Shown here piece after piece: positions 1 to 8,686 of a DNA stretch of 53,016 bases. Location of the stretch: contig NZ_KB910954.1 in NCBI RefSeq assembly GCF_000383235.1, positions 1 to 53,016 of the forward strand, written 5' to 3'. This DNA comes from Bacillus sp. 123MFChir2. GTDB taxonomy: Bacteria; Bacillota; Bacilli; Bacillales; Bacillaceae_G. Both the position numbers and the translations under genes were made by a program. The notes beneath the pieces were generated by a model. That model saw nothing but the letters and a program-made list of their open reading frames with translations, was not told the origin of the DNA and did not search any database. How positions within the stretch are numbered: position 1 is the first letter of the stretch; every line of letters starts with the position of its first letter.

Positions 1-157
1 CAATATCCAGTTCTCCGCATATTCCTTGAACCAACTCTTTGAAACGTTCTTCTACTTTTGTGTTAAGAAAAATCTTTCTTCTGTATCGCGGGCAAAACAC
101 AAAATGGTAGTTAATTAATGACACAGTTGTTTTGGTTCTTCTATAATCATTTATCAT
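1..157 (-). CDS. tnpA: IS200/IS605-family transposase TnpA, N-terminal part (cut by window edge)
   Basis: Reading leftwards from the ATG at 157 gives about 52 residues that run off the window. The segment NYHFVFCPRYRRKIF is the conserved start of TnpA, the small HUH/Y1 single-strand transposase of IS200/IS605 elements, which cuts and rejoins hairpin-marked ends. The HUH and tyrosine motifs lie beyond the edge, so activity cannot be judged. The upstream (right-hand) side holds a long imperfect palindrome at 228-278 that could be the element end. Family assignment is firm; whether the element is intact is unknown. Confidence 0.85.
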   Translation of the reverse strand, partial: MINDYRRTKTTVSLINYHFVFCPRYRRKIFLNTKVEERFKELVQGICGELDI

Positions 158-227
158 ATTCACATTGTATCAGTTTGATCGTTAAACTACAACGCGAAAG
201 ACAAAAAATAAAAGATACCAACATTTT

Positions 228-278
228 GGATACTTAAAGTACCACAAACCTCGCAATTTTCAGTGGTACTCCGTATCC
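228..278. repeat. Two-step imperfect palindrome, possible IS200/IS605 end
   Basis: An outer stem GGATAC/GTATCC (228-233 and 273-278) encloses an inner stem GTACCAC/GTGGTAC (239-245 and 263-269) around a 17-nt loop. IS200/IS605 ends carry subterminal imperfect palindromes recognised by TnpA, and this one lies about 70 bp upstream of the tnpA start. It also spans the stop codon of the GNAT gene on the minus strand, so it could instead be that gene's 3' hairpin; there is no clear T-tract. Confidence 0.4.
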
Positions 279-673
279 AACCTCACTTTCATCCCATGCC
301 TAAAGGCGATGGGCTTTCCCGTTCGGAAAGAGCTGTAAAAAGAAGCTGGATTCTCCTTATCCACTCTGACTTCTGTAACGAAAACACTCGGATTTTCACT
401 TTCTATAAGCCGATGAATTTCTTGATGAAGTAACGTACCGATTCCTTTTCTTCTTTCTCGTGGATCAACGTACACTTGAATATCCCACTCTCTTTTCTCT
501 TTATTTCTTATAATCACAAAAGCGAAACCTTTTACTCCTAATTCATCCCACACTAAAAAGTGTTTCGTTTCCTTAAAAATAGTCATCATGTTATTCAAAT
601 CAGCATCTATTACTTCCATACTACTTATTTTTATAAGCTGCTCTAAATCTTCAAACTGGCATTCCCTTATCAT
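260..673 (-). CDS. GNAT-family N-acetyltransferase
   Basis: A 137-residue protein of usual GNAT length. It is expected to transfer an acetyl group from acetyl-CoA to an amine; the substrate is unknown. The acetyl-CoA-binding motif A is visible around residues 70-83 as VDPRERRKGIGTLLHQE (R/Q-x-x-G-x-G/A type), preceded by a beta strand (residues 48-54) and followed by a helix. The ATG at 673 is preceded by GAGGAAAA at good spacing. Its stop lies inside the palindrome at 228-278, next to the tnpA fragment, so the extreme C-terminus could have been altered by the insertion. No operon partner; transcription runs towards tnpA. Confidence 0.8.
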   Translation of the reverse strand: MIRECQFEDLEQLIKISSMEVIDADLNNMMTIFKETKHFLVWDELGVKGFAFVIIRNKEKREWDIQVYVDPRERRKGIGTLLHQEIHRLIESENPSVFVTEVRVDKENPASFYSSFRTGKPIAFRHGMKVRLDTEYH

Positions 674-796
674 ATGAAATTTTCCTCAAATTGAAATTTC
701 GCCTTGCTCCCCAATATCAAAGTATTCTCTACAATACTTTGATTTCCTACAAAAGATATGAAAATGTACTTGTAACATCTGTACAGAATTATAAAC

Positions 797-832
797 AAAA
801 AACGCATCAAATCAACGTCTAATGCGTTTTTT
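797..832. terminator. Bidirectional hairpin terminator after the histidine kinase
   Basis: AAAAAACGCAT (797-807) pairs with ATGCGTTTTTT (822-832). The A and T runs at the two sides make it usable on both strands. It sits just after the kinase stop codon at 847 on the minus strand. Confidence 0.8.
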
Positions 833-846
833 CGGCATTTCCTCCA

Positions 847-2208
847 CTACACCGCTATTTCCAAAACAACTCTTGCTCCGCCTAGCTTGTCTGAATGACT
901 TAAGTAAATATTTCCACCGTGCTGATTTGCAAAGTTTTTTGCAATATATAATCCGATTCCATGATGATGTTTTGAGTTTCTACTTTTATCTCCCCTATAA
1001 AATTGTTCTGTAGCTGAACTCATTTCTTCTTTTGTAAATCCTCTTCCTACATCCTCGATAATAAATCGAACCTTATTATGAACGGTTTCAACTGTGAATA
1101 ACAAGTCACCACATACCGGAGAATATTCAATTGCATTCATCAGCACATTCATAATTGCTCTTTTCAAAGCAACCTCATCACCATGAATATATTTCGGTAT
1201 GTTCTTAACTTCTTTCATTACATGTAACTGTTTGTCCAAAGCACAAATTGCACTTTCTTCTATAATATTTTCAATAAAGTTTTGAAGTTCTATCTGCTTA
1301 AATTGAAGTGAAGTCCCTTCCTCACTTTTCGTAATGTCGAGCAATGATTGCATATACATCTCCATTTCAGCAACACTTTTCAAAATATGCTCATTACATT
1401 TCTTTTGATCCGAATCCAGCATGAATTCGTTTAACAACTCAGCATTCCCTCTCAGTATCGTTAATGGCGTTTTGACATCATGCGCTAAAGCAGCAATCTG
1501 TTCTCTTCTATTCGTTTCCATCTCCCACTGTTTACGCAAAGAATCGTTCAATTCATCTTTCATTTTTACTAAGGAATTTAATATGTCATTCACTTCTACT
1601 ATTTTCGATTGCTCTACTTGAAAATCTAAATCTTCCTTTTGAATTTTATCAGTTACTTTTTTCAAAAGTAGCATTTCCTTTGACAATGATTTCCCAAAAA
1701 AGCGAGATAGAAATAACACTTCTGCAACAAATAATAGGATAAAAGAGATAATCAAAGAAATGTCCGGGATTGGTAAATACTTCTGCAAAACAGGATTTTT
1801 ATAATTCGTATGCAATGTATATAAAACGACGCAAATATCTTTATTTCGCTTCATAACTGCATAGTAGTATCCTCCTCCGCCTATTTCGTTGTTCTGTACG
1901 CTATCCCATATTTTCTTCGCATCATTTTTATGAATATTCCCTTGAATGACGTTTCCAGAAAAGTCATACACAACATATTTATATTGTTTTAAAATCCGAT
2001 CATCGCCTTGTTCTGCTTTTACTATGGCGTCTCTTTGCGATTCAATTTGTTTCTCATAATAATTCGCGGGAAGAATCACTCCTGTGTTAACGCCAATACT
2101 GAACAAGCTCATATGAATAGCAACTAAAGCAATCGTCCCTATTGAAAATGCGAAAATATACCGTATAAAAATTTTGCGGAGATTGATTTGTTTTTTTACC
2201 TTTTCCAT
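847..2208 (-). CDS. Sensor histidine kinase of a lantibiotic-type resistance system
   Basis: A 453-residue membrane kinase. TM helices at about 14-34 and 148-167 flank an extracytoplasmic domain of about 110 residues, followed by a HAMP-like linker and the dimerisation box with the phospho-acceptor His243 (ALAHDVKTPLTIL). The ATPase domain shows an N box (NVLMNAIEYSP) and G boxes (DVGRGF and HGIGLYIAKN). It overlaps the regulator gene by 13 bp, so the two are co-translated. The neighbouring LanFEG-type transporter genes suggest it senses cell-envelope peptides, as CprK or NisK-like kinases do; the signal is inferred from context only. Confidence 0.88.
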   Translation of the reverse strand: MEKVKKQINLRKIFIRYIFAFSIGTIALVAIHMSLFSIGVNTGVILPANYYEKQIESQRDAIVKAEQGDDRILKQYKYVVYDFSGNVIQGNIHKNDAKKIWDSVQNNEIGGGGYYYAVMKRNKDICVVLYTLHTNYKNPVLQKYLPIPDISLIISFILLFVAEVLFLSRFFGKSLSKEMLLLKKVTDKIQKEDLDFQVEQSKIVEVNDILNSLVKMKDELNDSLRKQWEMETNRREQIAALAHDVKTPLTILRGNAELLNEFMLDSDQKKCNEHILKSVAEMEMYMQSLLDITKSEEGTSLQFKQIELQNFIENIIEESAICALDKQLHVMKEVKNIPKYIHGDEVALKRAIMNVLMNAIEYSPVCGDLLFTVETVHNKVRFIIEDVGRGFTKEEMSSATEQFYRGDKSRNSKHHHGIGLYIAKNFANQHGGNIYLSHSDKLGGARVVLEIAV

Positions 2209-2858
2209 TTATATCCGATTCCCCACACTGTTTCGATTGGATTCATACCATACTTAGATAATTTATAGCGAACATTTTTAATATGTTCCACAATGACTTG
2301 ATTGTCACTATCACCATCATATCCAAAAACATTTTCATAGATTTTTTCTCTTGAAAAAACTTGACCGTGATTCAAAGCTAAATACTCACAAATCCCATAC
2401 TCGCTTTTCGTAAATGGAATAACTGTATCGTCATACGATATTTCTTTACTCGATAGATGAAATGTAAGACCAGACAGAGAAAATGCATTTTGCTTTTCCC
2501 TATGTTCACGCCTTACATGTGCTGATACTCTTGCACGCAGTTCGCCAATTCCAAAAGGCTTTGTTATATAATCGTCGCCGCCAAGGCTCAGCCCTGTGAT
2601 CAAATCCTTTTCCATTGTTTTCGCAGTTAGAAACACAATAGGACTATCAACCAAGTCCCGGATATCCTGACAGAGTGTAAATCCATCTATTTCCGGCATC
2701 ATGACATCTAATAAAATTAAATCATAATGAGAAAAATTGTTCTTTGAAATCGTAAGAGGATTACTCACGGCAGTTACCTCATGTCCTTCTTTTTCTAAAG
2801 CACTTTTTATAATATAAAGAATGCCCTCTTCATCATCAATTGCTAATATTTTTGCCAT
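2196..2858 (-). CDS. OmpR-family response regulator paired with the kinase
   Basis: 220 residues: a receiver domain with the acidic pair DDE at 8-10, phospho-acceptor Asp51 (DLILLDVMMPE) and conserved Lys (TKPFG), then an OmpR/PhoB winged-helix DNA-binding domain (about 125-220) ending in VWGIGYKW. I chose the ATG at 2858 rather than an upstream in-frame ATG at 2876 because GGAGGGG lies just before it. Its 3' end overlaps the kinase gene. It probably activates the LanFEG-type operon immediately upstream, which ends about 50 bp before this gene on the same strand; the DNA site was not identified. Confidence 0.88.
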   Translation of the reverse strand: MAKILAIDDEEGILYIIKSALEKEGHEVTAVSNPLTISKNNFSHYDLILLDVMMPEIDGFTLCQDIRDLVDSPIVFLTAKTMEKDLITGLSLGGDDYITKPFGIGELRARVSAHVRREHREKQNAFSLSGLTFHLSSKEISYDDTVIPFTKSEYGICEYLALNHGQVFSREKIYENVFGYDGDSDNQVIVEHIKNVRYKLSKYGMNPIETVWGIGYKWKR

Positions 2859-2909
2859 ACAGGTCCCCTCCTCCAACTTCCATTATAATGCTGTATTTAC
2901 AAAATGTGT

Positions 2910-3668
2910 TTACATTTCTTTACGCCCTTCATAAAAGGAAAACCAAATAAGTGATATAACAAACGCAATGATCGTTGAGCAAATACATATAATTACTCCC
3001 ATTTGAATATCTACTGGTAAAGTATGAAACGAATCTGGATTCAATCTGTATGCAAAAAAACTATTACTCAATCTCATTCCCCACGCACACGGCATGTATT
3101 TCCAAATAACTTCTCCCATTCCGGTAAGCATTAAAGCTGCCAGCAAGCTTTCCATAATGCCAACTCCAATGGAAGCACCTTTACTAAAGCGAAAGTTCAA
3201 GAACAGATGGAATAGATACATAAAAATCTGACATCCAAAAAGGACGAAAGATATCCAAAAATAGAAAGACAGTGGTAATTCATTCTGTCCTAGCAGAAAA
3301 TGAAACCCTACCGCAAACCCAAAGACTGCCAATATGGTAGAACAAAATCCGCATATTAACAGCAAACATACTTTACTAATAAATGCTTTCCGCTTTCCGT
3401 ACTCTGTTGATAAAAGTTCTGTAAAATTCCCTGCTAACACTTCTTGTTCTACAACAAAAGAACATACAACACTAATTAAGAGCGGAAAAGCTATTGATAA
3501 TACTTGTATATAACCAGGAACCTTACTAATAGAATCAAGTTTTGAAAAGGAGTAATAACTTAAAAATAGAACAATTCCGATAATTGGCATCGCTATATGT
3601 ATCCAGAAAAAAGTGGTACCCTTCATCTTTAGAAAATCGGCGCTTAATAACCTTGGTAAAACTCCCAT
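2910..3668 (-). CDS. Lantibiotic-immunity-type ABC transporter permease, LanG/MutG-like
   Basis: 252 residues with about six hydrophobic helices, the layout of ABC-2-type permeases of the EpiG/MutG group, which with LanE and LanF expel lantibiotics from the membrane. Start chosen at the ATG at 3668, preceded by AGGAGG; it is 1 bp from the stop of the previous permease gene, so the two are translationally coupled. The first residues (MGVLPRLLSADFLKMKGT) resemble the amphipathic start common in this group. The role in peptide resistance is inferred from the adjacent E-loop ATPase and two-component pair. Confidence 0.75.
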   Translation of the reverse strand: MGVLPRLLSADFLKMKGTTFFWIHIAMPIIGIVLFLSYYSFSKLDSISKVPGYIQVLSIAFPLLISVVCSFVVEQEVLAGNFTELLSTEYGKRKAFISKVCLLLICGFCSTILAVFGFAVGFHFLLGQNELPLSFYFWISFVLFGCQIFMYLFHLFLNFRFSKGASIGVGIMESLLAALMLTGMGEVIWKYMPCAWGMRLSNSFFAYRLNPDSFHTLPVDIQMGVIICICSTIIAFVISLIWFSFYEGRKEM

Positions 3669-3669
3669 T

Positions 3670-4422
3670 TTATTTTGCCTCCTGCTTTCCAAACCATTTT
3701 GTCGTCACATAAGTAAACAAAAGAAACAGCACTACCGAAATGACTATCCCTGGCAGTAGGGCATGATAGGAAAGAAGCTCTGGTGTGAACGTTACACTTC
3801 CTGGTTCTGCATACAACCCATTCGGTAATATTTTCACAATAGGAATCATGAGTCTGGCTGGATATGTAAATGGATTCATCCACCACATACTTTTTGTTGC
3901 AAATAGAATTCCTAAAAATACATTCGCTCCCATATTCAATAGAATCGTTAGAAATAAACCTATTTTGTTACCTAAAAACAAACATATAGGAATTTGCCAC
4001 ATAAATGTAACGATCAAAACAATGCTTCCTAATAATACATTCATCGCAGGAATGATTCGGAAATTCTCTTTATTTACTAGTAAACTAGATAACTGTATGC
4101 CACAGAAAGAAATCATGCAGGAACAAATTAAAATTCCTAAAACTAGTAATATTTTAGAAAGCCATACTCGTTTTAACGAAATAGGTAACGATAAAATAGC
4201 TCGATTATTCATTTTTTTATCCTTCTCCGCAAAAAGTACACAACTTAAAGAAATCATTCCTGGAAGAATAGTAGTGTACCACCAGTTGTAACTAGATAGT
4301 TGAAAATAATCTCCCGCTATTAAAAAAGCAAGCAGCATTGGAGCTAATGGAGCTAGCCAGATAAGTTTATTCAAAAAAGTATGTCTAATTTTGATTTTTT
4401 CAGATACAAGATATGGAATCAC
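3670..4422 (-). CDS. Lantibiotic-immunity-type ABC transporter permease, LanE/MutE-like
   Basis: 250 residues with six predicted membrane helices. The N-terminus MIPYLVSEKIKIRHTFLNKL followed by a long hydrophobic stretch is typical of EpiE/MutE-type permeases. It starts at a GTG (4422) preceded by GGGAGG, 3 bp after the stop of the ATPase gene. The order ATPase-LanE-LanG-regulator-kinase on one strand matches cpr/nis-type immunity loci. No lantibiotic precursor or LanB/LanC/LanM gene is in the window, so it probably protects against foreign peptides; this is inferred. Confidence 0.75.
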   Translation of the reverse strand: MIPYLVSEKIKIRHTFLNKLIWLAPLAPMLLAFLIAGDYFQLSSYNWWYTTILPGMISLSCVLFAEKDKKMNNRAILSLPISLKRVWLSKILLVLGILICSCMISFCGIQLSSLLVNKENFRIIPAMNVLLGSIVLIVTFMWQIPICLFLGNKIGLFLTILLNMGANVFLGILFATKSMWWMNPFTYPARLMIPIVKILPNGLYAEPGSVTFTPELLSYHALLPGIVISVVLFLLFTYVTTKWFGKQEAK

Positions 4423-4425
4423 TTC

Positions 4426-5130
4426 TTATGCCTCCCTTTTATATTTTCTCGCCACTTGTACAAATAAGTTTTCCAAGTCATCGGTCTTATTCAGTTCCCC
4501 CTGATACCCCAATACGCCGTTCGATATAATCCCAACATGATTTGCAACCTGACTTACTTCGCTTAAAATATGGCTGGATAAAATGACGGTAATTCCTTTG
4601 CTAGGGAAAGAAAGAATCAATTCTCTTAATTCCTGTATTCCAAAAGGATCCAGTCCATTCATTGGTTCATCTAATATTAAAAGCTTCGGATGATTAAGCA
4701 ACGCAATCGCAATTCCTAATCGTTGCTTCATTCCCATCGAAAACTTACCAGCCTTTTTCTTCCCTGTATTCTCTAGCTCTACAACACGCAATACTTCATC
4801 AATCCTTGACTTTGGCAACCCTAAAGCAGTCGTGCGAACAAGCAAGTTTTCTCTTGCTGTTAAATTTTCATACAGCGGAGGTGACTCAATCAAAGCACCG
4901 ATAAAATGTAAATCATGCCGCGTCCATGTATGACCATCGAAATAAATTTCACCAGAAGTAGGCGTAAGCATGCCTGTTATCATTTTCAAAGTAGTTGATT
5001 TCCCTGCCCCATTCGCACCTAACAATCCGTAAATTGAATGTTTCGGTACAGAAAGTGAAATATCTTGTACTACCCTTTGTTTTTGAAATGTTTTGCAAAG
5101 ATTCTTTGTTTCTAAAATCATCTCACTCAT
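4426..5130 (-). CDS. Lantibiotic-immunity-type ABC transporter ATPase, LanF-like
   Basis: 234 residues. Walker A GANGAGKST, signature FSMGMKQRLG, Walker B LLILDEPMNGLDP and the switch His (LSSHIL) are all present. Where most ABC proteins have a Q-loop glutamine this one reads ALIESPPLYENLTA: a glutamate (E-loop), the feature known for LanF proteins such as NukF. That supports the lantibiotic-immunity assignment. The ATG at 5130 follows AGGAGG; a longer in-frame start at 5175 has no ribosome site. It is the first gene of the five-gene minus-strand operon. Confidence 0.85.
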   Translation of the reverse strand: MSEMILETKNLCKTFQKQRVVQDISLSVPKHSIYGLLGANGAGKSTTLKMITGMLTPTSGEIYFDGHTWTRHDLHFIGALIESPPLYENLTARENLLVRTTALGLPKSRIDEVLRVVELENTGKKKAGKFSMGMKQRLGIAIALLNHPKLLILDEPMNGLDPFGIQELRELILSFPSKGITVILSSHILSEVSQVANHVGIISNGVLGYQGELNKTDDLENLFVQVARKYKREA

Positions 5131-5517
5131 TCTAAACTTCCTCCTTGTCTTTGGTAAGTCTAGAATAAATGACAATTATAAGGATTCTATAAGGAAAATG
5201 AAAAATATAGCGATTGAAACAAGGAATGATATGTAAAGGCACACAAAAACCCCGAATCATGATGAGATAACATTCATATGAACAATGACTAGAATTCTAT
5301 TTCTGCCTTAAATAAATACATACGTAATTAACGAAAATGATTTGAAACTATTGAAAGGGATCACTTCATTTCCTATTACTGTAAAACCGCGCAGACTTTG
5401 CTCAATATTTCACTTACTTTAATTACATAATTTATGTTAATTCCAAATTGTTTTTGAATAAGTCAAATAACTTTATGATGTCCTTATAAGAAATAGCCGG
5501 CTAAAATTTTATCACTG
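5131..5517. other. Divergent promoter region between the LanF-like gene and the AEC carrier
   Basis: About 390 bp without a gene. It must hold the promoter of the minus-strand transporter operon and of the plus-strand carrier. A candidate sigma-A promoter for the carrier is TTTTTG, 17 bp, TATGAT at about 5451-5480. I see no further ORF or structured RNA. Confidence 0.4.
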
Positions 5518-5537
5518 TTTGTGAACTTATTCACAAA
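5518..5537. promoter_or_regulatory. Crp/Fnr-type palindrome upstream of the AEC carrier
   Basis: TTTGTGAA, 4 bp, TTCACAAA is a perfect inverted repeat. It contains TGTGA-N6-TCACA, the consensus of Crp/Fnr-family sites, including Fnr of Bacillus. It lies about 25 bp before the ATG, downstream of the only promoter-like sequences I see, so it is better placed to block transcription than to activate it. Confidence 0.5.
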
Positions 5538-5561
5538 TTAATTCGTTTGGAGGAAAGATCC

Positions 5562-6620
5562 ATGAATGTATTTCAAATTATTCAGAAGACCGTCACTAAT
5601 ATGAATATTCTCAGTGCCATTACTTCAACAATCTTCATTATATTGCTAGGTTTCTTTTGTCGCAAAAAAGGAATTTTTAATGATCAAGTTGGAAAGATGC
5701 TATCAAAAGTCGTATTATCCGTTGCTTTACCTGCTCTAGCTTTCACATCTTTTATGATGGATATTAATCAAAAATCTTTAGCTGAAGGAATAAACATTTT
5801 AATTTGGGGATTACTTATTTACATTATTTTAATTTTTGTCTCTAAGCCTATGTATCTAAAATTTAAAGGTGACAAGCAAGATACATTACGTGTTTTAACA
5901 ATTTTCGGTTCAACAACTTTCTTTGGTATTCCGATTGTAGGTGCTATATATGGACCTAAAGGTGTGCTATACGCCTCCATTTTCAATATTGGTTACCGAA
6001 TTTTTCTATACTCGTATGGTTATATCAAGATGAGTGGCCTGAAAATGGAAGCAAAAAATATAAAAGAAATGTTTGCAAATCCTATTGTCATTGCGACTTT
6101 TCTCGGATTATTTATCTGGATGTTCCAAGAATATTTACCTCAAGTAGCCATTACAGCTGCTAATGGAAAAGTATCAAACGTTGCATTTTTACGAATTGAT
6201 CGGACTGCCGTTTGGTTATATAAACCGATGACTTATTTATCAGGACTAGCTTCACCACTTGCTTGGCTTTCGATTGGAGCAACACTCGGTGCTGTAAACT
6301 TCAAAACAGCGATTACAGATCGGACATCTTTCATCTACAGCATAAACAAAATTGTGTTCGTTCCTATTATCAACATTGTATTTCTCGCAATTCTTTCACT
6401 TACAGGAATTCTTTCAATGAGCGCTATTTCTGTAGGAGTTGTTGTCATTATGATGGCGACACCAACTGCTACTGTAGCAGCGGCTTATGCAATTAGCTTT
6501 GATAAAGATGCGCTGCTTGCTTCGAATGCATCTTTACTTTCTACAATTTGTGCGGTTGTGATGATTCCTGTGTGGATTATCATCATTAATTTAATTAGTG
6601 GTACGGGAATATTTGGATAA
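5562..6620 (+). CDS. AEC-family (auxin efflux carrier type) transporter, probable organic-acid carrier
   Basis: 352 residues with about ten membrane helices in two halves; the N-terminal LLGFFCRKKGIFND and the proline-containing helix SVALPALAF are typical of the AEC family. Bacterial members include malate/malonate permeases. ATG at 5562 follows GGAGG; the in-frame TTG at 5547 would put the ribosome site inside the gene. It is 30 bp from the dehydrogenase gene, so the two form an operon, and a CitA/DcuS-type two-component system follows. Together this suggests movement of a small hydroxy- or dicarboxylic acid such as lactate or malate; the substrate is inferred. Confidence 0.8.
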   Translation: MNVFQIIQKTVTNMNILSAITSTIFIILLGFFCRKKGIFNDQVGKMLSKVVLSVALPALAFTSFMMDINQKSLAEGINILIWGLLIYIILIFVSKPMYLKFKGDKQDTLRVLTIFGSTTFFGIPIVGAIYGPKGVLYASIFNIGYRIFLYSYGYIKMSGLKMEAKNIKEMFANPIVIATFLGLFIWMFQEYLPQVAITAANGKVSNVAFLRIDRTAVWLYKPMTYLSGLASPLAWLSIGATLGAVNFKTAITDRTSFIYSINKIVFVPIINIVFLAILSLTGILSMSAISVGVVVIMMATPTATVAAAYAISFDKDALLASNASLLSTICAVVMIPVWIIIINLISGTGIFG

Positions 6621-6650
6621 AAAACTATCATGATAATGGAGAGATGAACT

Positions 6651-7685
6651 ATGACATTAAAAGTAGCTTGTTACGGAGTTAGAGAAAATGAAGTACCGTT
6701 TTTTAATCAATTAAATAAGCATAATTTCGATCTATGCTTAATTGAAGACTTACTTAGACACGACAATATTGAAACAGCTAGAGGAATGGATGCTGTTTTA
6801 TTAAGAGGAAATTGCATAGCAGATTTGCAAAATATTAAAAAGCTAAAAGAATACGGTGTAAAATATTTATTCACACGTACCGTTGGCTATAATCATATTG
6901 ATTTGCAAGCAGCAGCAGATTACGACATGCACGTGGCAAGAGTTCCTTCCTACTCTCCAAATGCCATTGCAGAACTATCTTTAACACTTGCTATGTCATT
7001 ATTAAGACATACAACCTATACAACAACAAAAACAGCAAATCAAGATTTCACTGTCGATCGGACGATGTTCAGCAAAGAAATTAGAAACTGTAAAGTCGGT
7101 ATTATTGGTACTGGTAAAATTGGATTAACAGAAGCAAAACTTTTTAAAGGGCTTGGTGCCAAAGTGCTTGGGTATGATGTATTCCAAAGTGATGCAGCGA
7201 AACAAACGGTTACCTTTATGGAATTGGACAATTTATTAAAAGAAAGTGATATCGTAAGTATACACGTCCCTTATATCCCAGGAACAAATGATAAAATGAT
7301 CGATGCTGAATTCATTTCAAAAATGAAAGATGGAGCCATTCTCATTAACACTGCTCGAGGTGAACTGCAAGATAATGAAGCCATTCTTAATGCCTTGCAA
7401 TCTCATAAACTAGAAGGCTTTGCAACAGATGTCTTTGAGAATGAAGAAAACATATTCTTTCAAAAATTTGATAAAACAACAAAAAAATTAGACCCAACCG
7501 TTCAAGCACTACTAGAACTATACCCTCGTGTCCTCGTGACACCTCATATGGGATCTAATACAGATGAAGCACTTACGAATATGATCGAAACAAGCTTCGA
7601 AAACCTACATGATATCATTACAAAAGAGCACACAGCAAATGCTGTTCCTTTACCGAAAAAGCGAGAACTTGTTTCTATAAGCTAA
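6651..7685 (+). CDS. D-2-hydroxyacid dehydrogenase (D-lactate dehydrogenase type)
   Basis: 344 residues. The NAD-binding fold shows GIIGTGKIG at about residues 145-153 and the acidic residue after the second strand (GYD, for NAD). Catalytic residues are Arg in NTARGEL, Glu in DVFENEE and His in TPHMGSNT, the triad of D-isomer-specific 2-hydroxyacid dehydrogenases. The length and the GYNHIDL segment fit D-lactate dehydrogenase/VanH-type enzymes, reducing a 2-keto acid such as pyruvate. Ribosome site GGAGAG before ATG. Co-transcribed with the AEC carrier and ended by a strong terminator. The exact keto acid is uncertain. Confidence 0.85.
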   Translation: MTLKVACYGVRENEVPFFNQLNKHNFDLCLIEDLLRHDNIETARGMDAVLLRGNCIADLQNIKKLKEYGVKYLFTRTVGYNHIDLQAAADYDMHVARVPSYSPNAIAELSLTLAMSLLRHTTYTTTKTANQDFTVDRTMFSKEIRNCKVGIIGTGKIGLTEAKLFKGLGAKVLGYDVFQSDAAKQTVTFMELDNLLKESDIVSIHVPYIPGTNDKMIDAEFISKMKDGAILINTARGELQDNEAILNALQSHKLEGFATDVFENEENIFFQKFDKTTKKLDPTVQALLELYPRVLVTPHMGSNTDEALTNMIETSFENLHDIITKEHTANAVPLPKKRELVSIS

Positions 7686-7700
7686 TTTCCATATTCCATA

Positions 7701-7737
7701 AAAAAGAGTCAAGCTGTTTTCAAGTTTGACTCTTTTT
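7701..7737 (+). terminator. Terminator of the carrier-dehydrogenase operon
   Basis: AAAAAGAGTCAA (7701-7712) pairs with TTGACTCTTTTT (7726-7737), ending in a T run directly after the dehydrogenase stop. Confidence 0.9.
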
Positions 7738-7740
7738 ATT

Positions 7741-7944
7741 AGGCTTCAACGCACAGCATGTAAATTTTGCAACATCTAAATCCCATCTATGCAGAATAAA
7801 AAGCACCTGCACTCGTTTTCTCTTTCTGTTTTTATATCGCACGTGGCAGAAAAAGGCCCTGACCGCTTCTATGCACGGCCAGTTGCTCTCGACCATTTAA
7901 AAAAATGCTTTTCTGTCAGTTTTTTATTTGATGTATACATAGTG
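7741..7944 (-). repeat. Dispersed repeat, copy A (minus orientation)
   Basis: In minus orientation it reads a CATTT/AAATG hairpin, then the core CTGGCCG-loop-CGGTCAG (7 bp with one G-U), then GGGCC-T-run-CTGCCAC and an AT-rich tail. It lies between convergent genes, dehydrogenase and DcuR-type regulator, and would be read by read-through from the regulator. Ends are approximate. Close in sequence to copies B and E in its 5' hairpin. Confidence 0.8.
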
Positions 7945-7957
7945 TCATCAATGCTAC

Positions 7958-8686
7958 TTATTTAAATGACATAATCAAATGCTCTTTCTCAGGAACAACA
8001 TGAAATACCGTAATTGGTCGTCCAACTGCTAAATACTTTAATTCTTCACTTAAATAACCAATCTCATTTAAAAACAGCAAATACTTCTTTGTTGAAATAC
8101 GTGATAACTCAACTTCTTTCGCAATATCCTCTGTTGAAAAATACCCCTCTTGTTCCACTAGCACATGAAGAATTTTTTTTAATGTGATTTTGGATAATCC
8201 TTTAGGAATTTTTGAACGCAATTCCTTACAAGCAGGATTTACAAGAGAAGGTACCCTCTCTTTTATTAATATTTGATCTAACGTATCTTGATCGGTTTCT
8301 TCTAACTTAGTAGTTAGTGAATGATATTGAAGAAAATTTTCTATTGCTAGTTCAAACCTTTCATATGAGAAAGGTTTAATTAAGAAATCAATTACCCCAC
8401 ACTCTAGTGATTTCTTAATAGTAGGTATATCATGAGCTGCTGTAATCATAATAATTGGTATAGAAAGCGCCTTTTGACGTACAGTCTGTAAAAAATCAAT
8501 CCCCGTTTCTCCTGGTAAATAAACATCAAGTAAGATTAAATCAGGTACATTTTTATTAATTACATTCCATATTTCCCCAATATTGCCGACAGAAGCGATA
8601 ATTCGAAAACCTTCAAACCGCTCAATAAATTGCCGATTGATCATTGCAACCATAGGGTCATCCTCAACTATGATAACTTTAATCAT
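7958..8686 (-). CDS. DcuR/CitB-family response regulator
   Basis: 242 residues. Receiver domain with VEDD at 7-10, phospho-acceptor Asp54 (DLILLDVYLPG) and Lys in IKPFSYERF, followed by a C-terminal region with a helix-turn-helix (YFSTEDIAKEVELSRISTKK) as in DctR, CitT, MalR and DcuR. These regulators control uptake and use of di- or tricarboxylates. It overlaps the sensor gene by 8 bp. The likely target is the adjacent carrier-dehydrogenase operon; this is inference from neighbourhood. Confidence 0.85.
   Translation of the reverse strand: MIKVIIVEDDPMVAMINRQFIERFEGFRIIASVGNIGEIWNVINKNVPDLILLDVYLPGETGIDFLQTVRQKALSIPIIMITAAHDIPTIKKSLECGVIDFLIKPFSYERFELAIENFLQYHSLTTKLEETDQDTLDQILIKERVPSLVNPACKELRSKIPKGLSKITLKKILHVLVEQEGYFSTEDIAKEVELSRISTKKYLLFLNEIGYLSEELKYLAVGRPITVFHVVPEKEHLIMSFK

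Noticed and set aside
3644-3886. 80-residue minus-strand frame overlapping two permease genes
   Set aside because: Shadow of the LanE/LanG coding sequence; composition is not protein-like.
847-5130. BceRS-BceAB-type bacitracin system
   Set aside because: There are two six-helix ABC-2-type permeases instead of one ten-helix FtsX permease, and the ATPase has the LanF E-loop.
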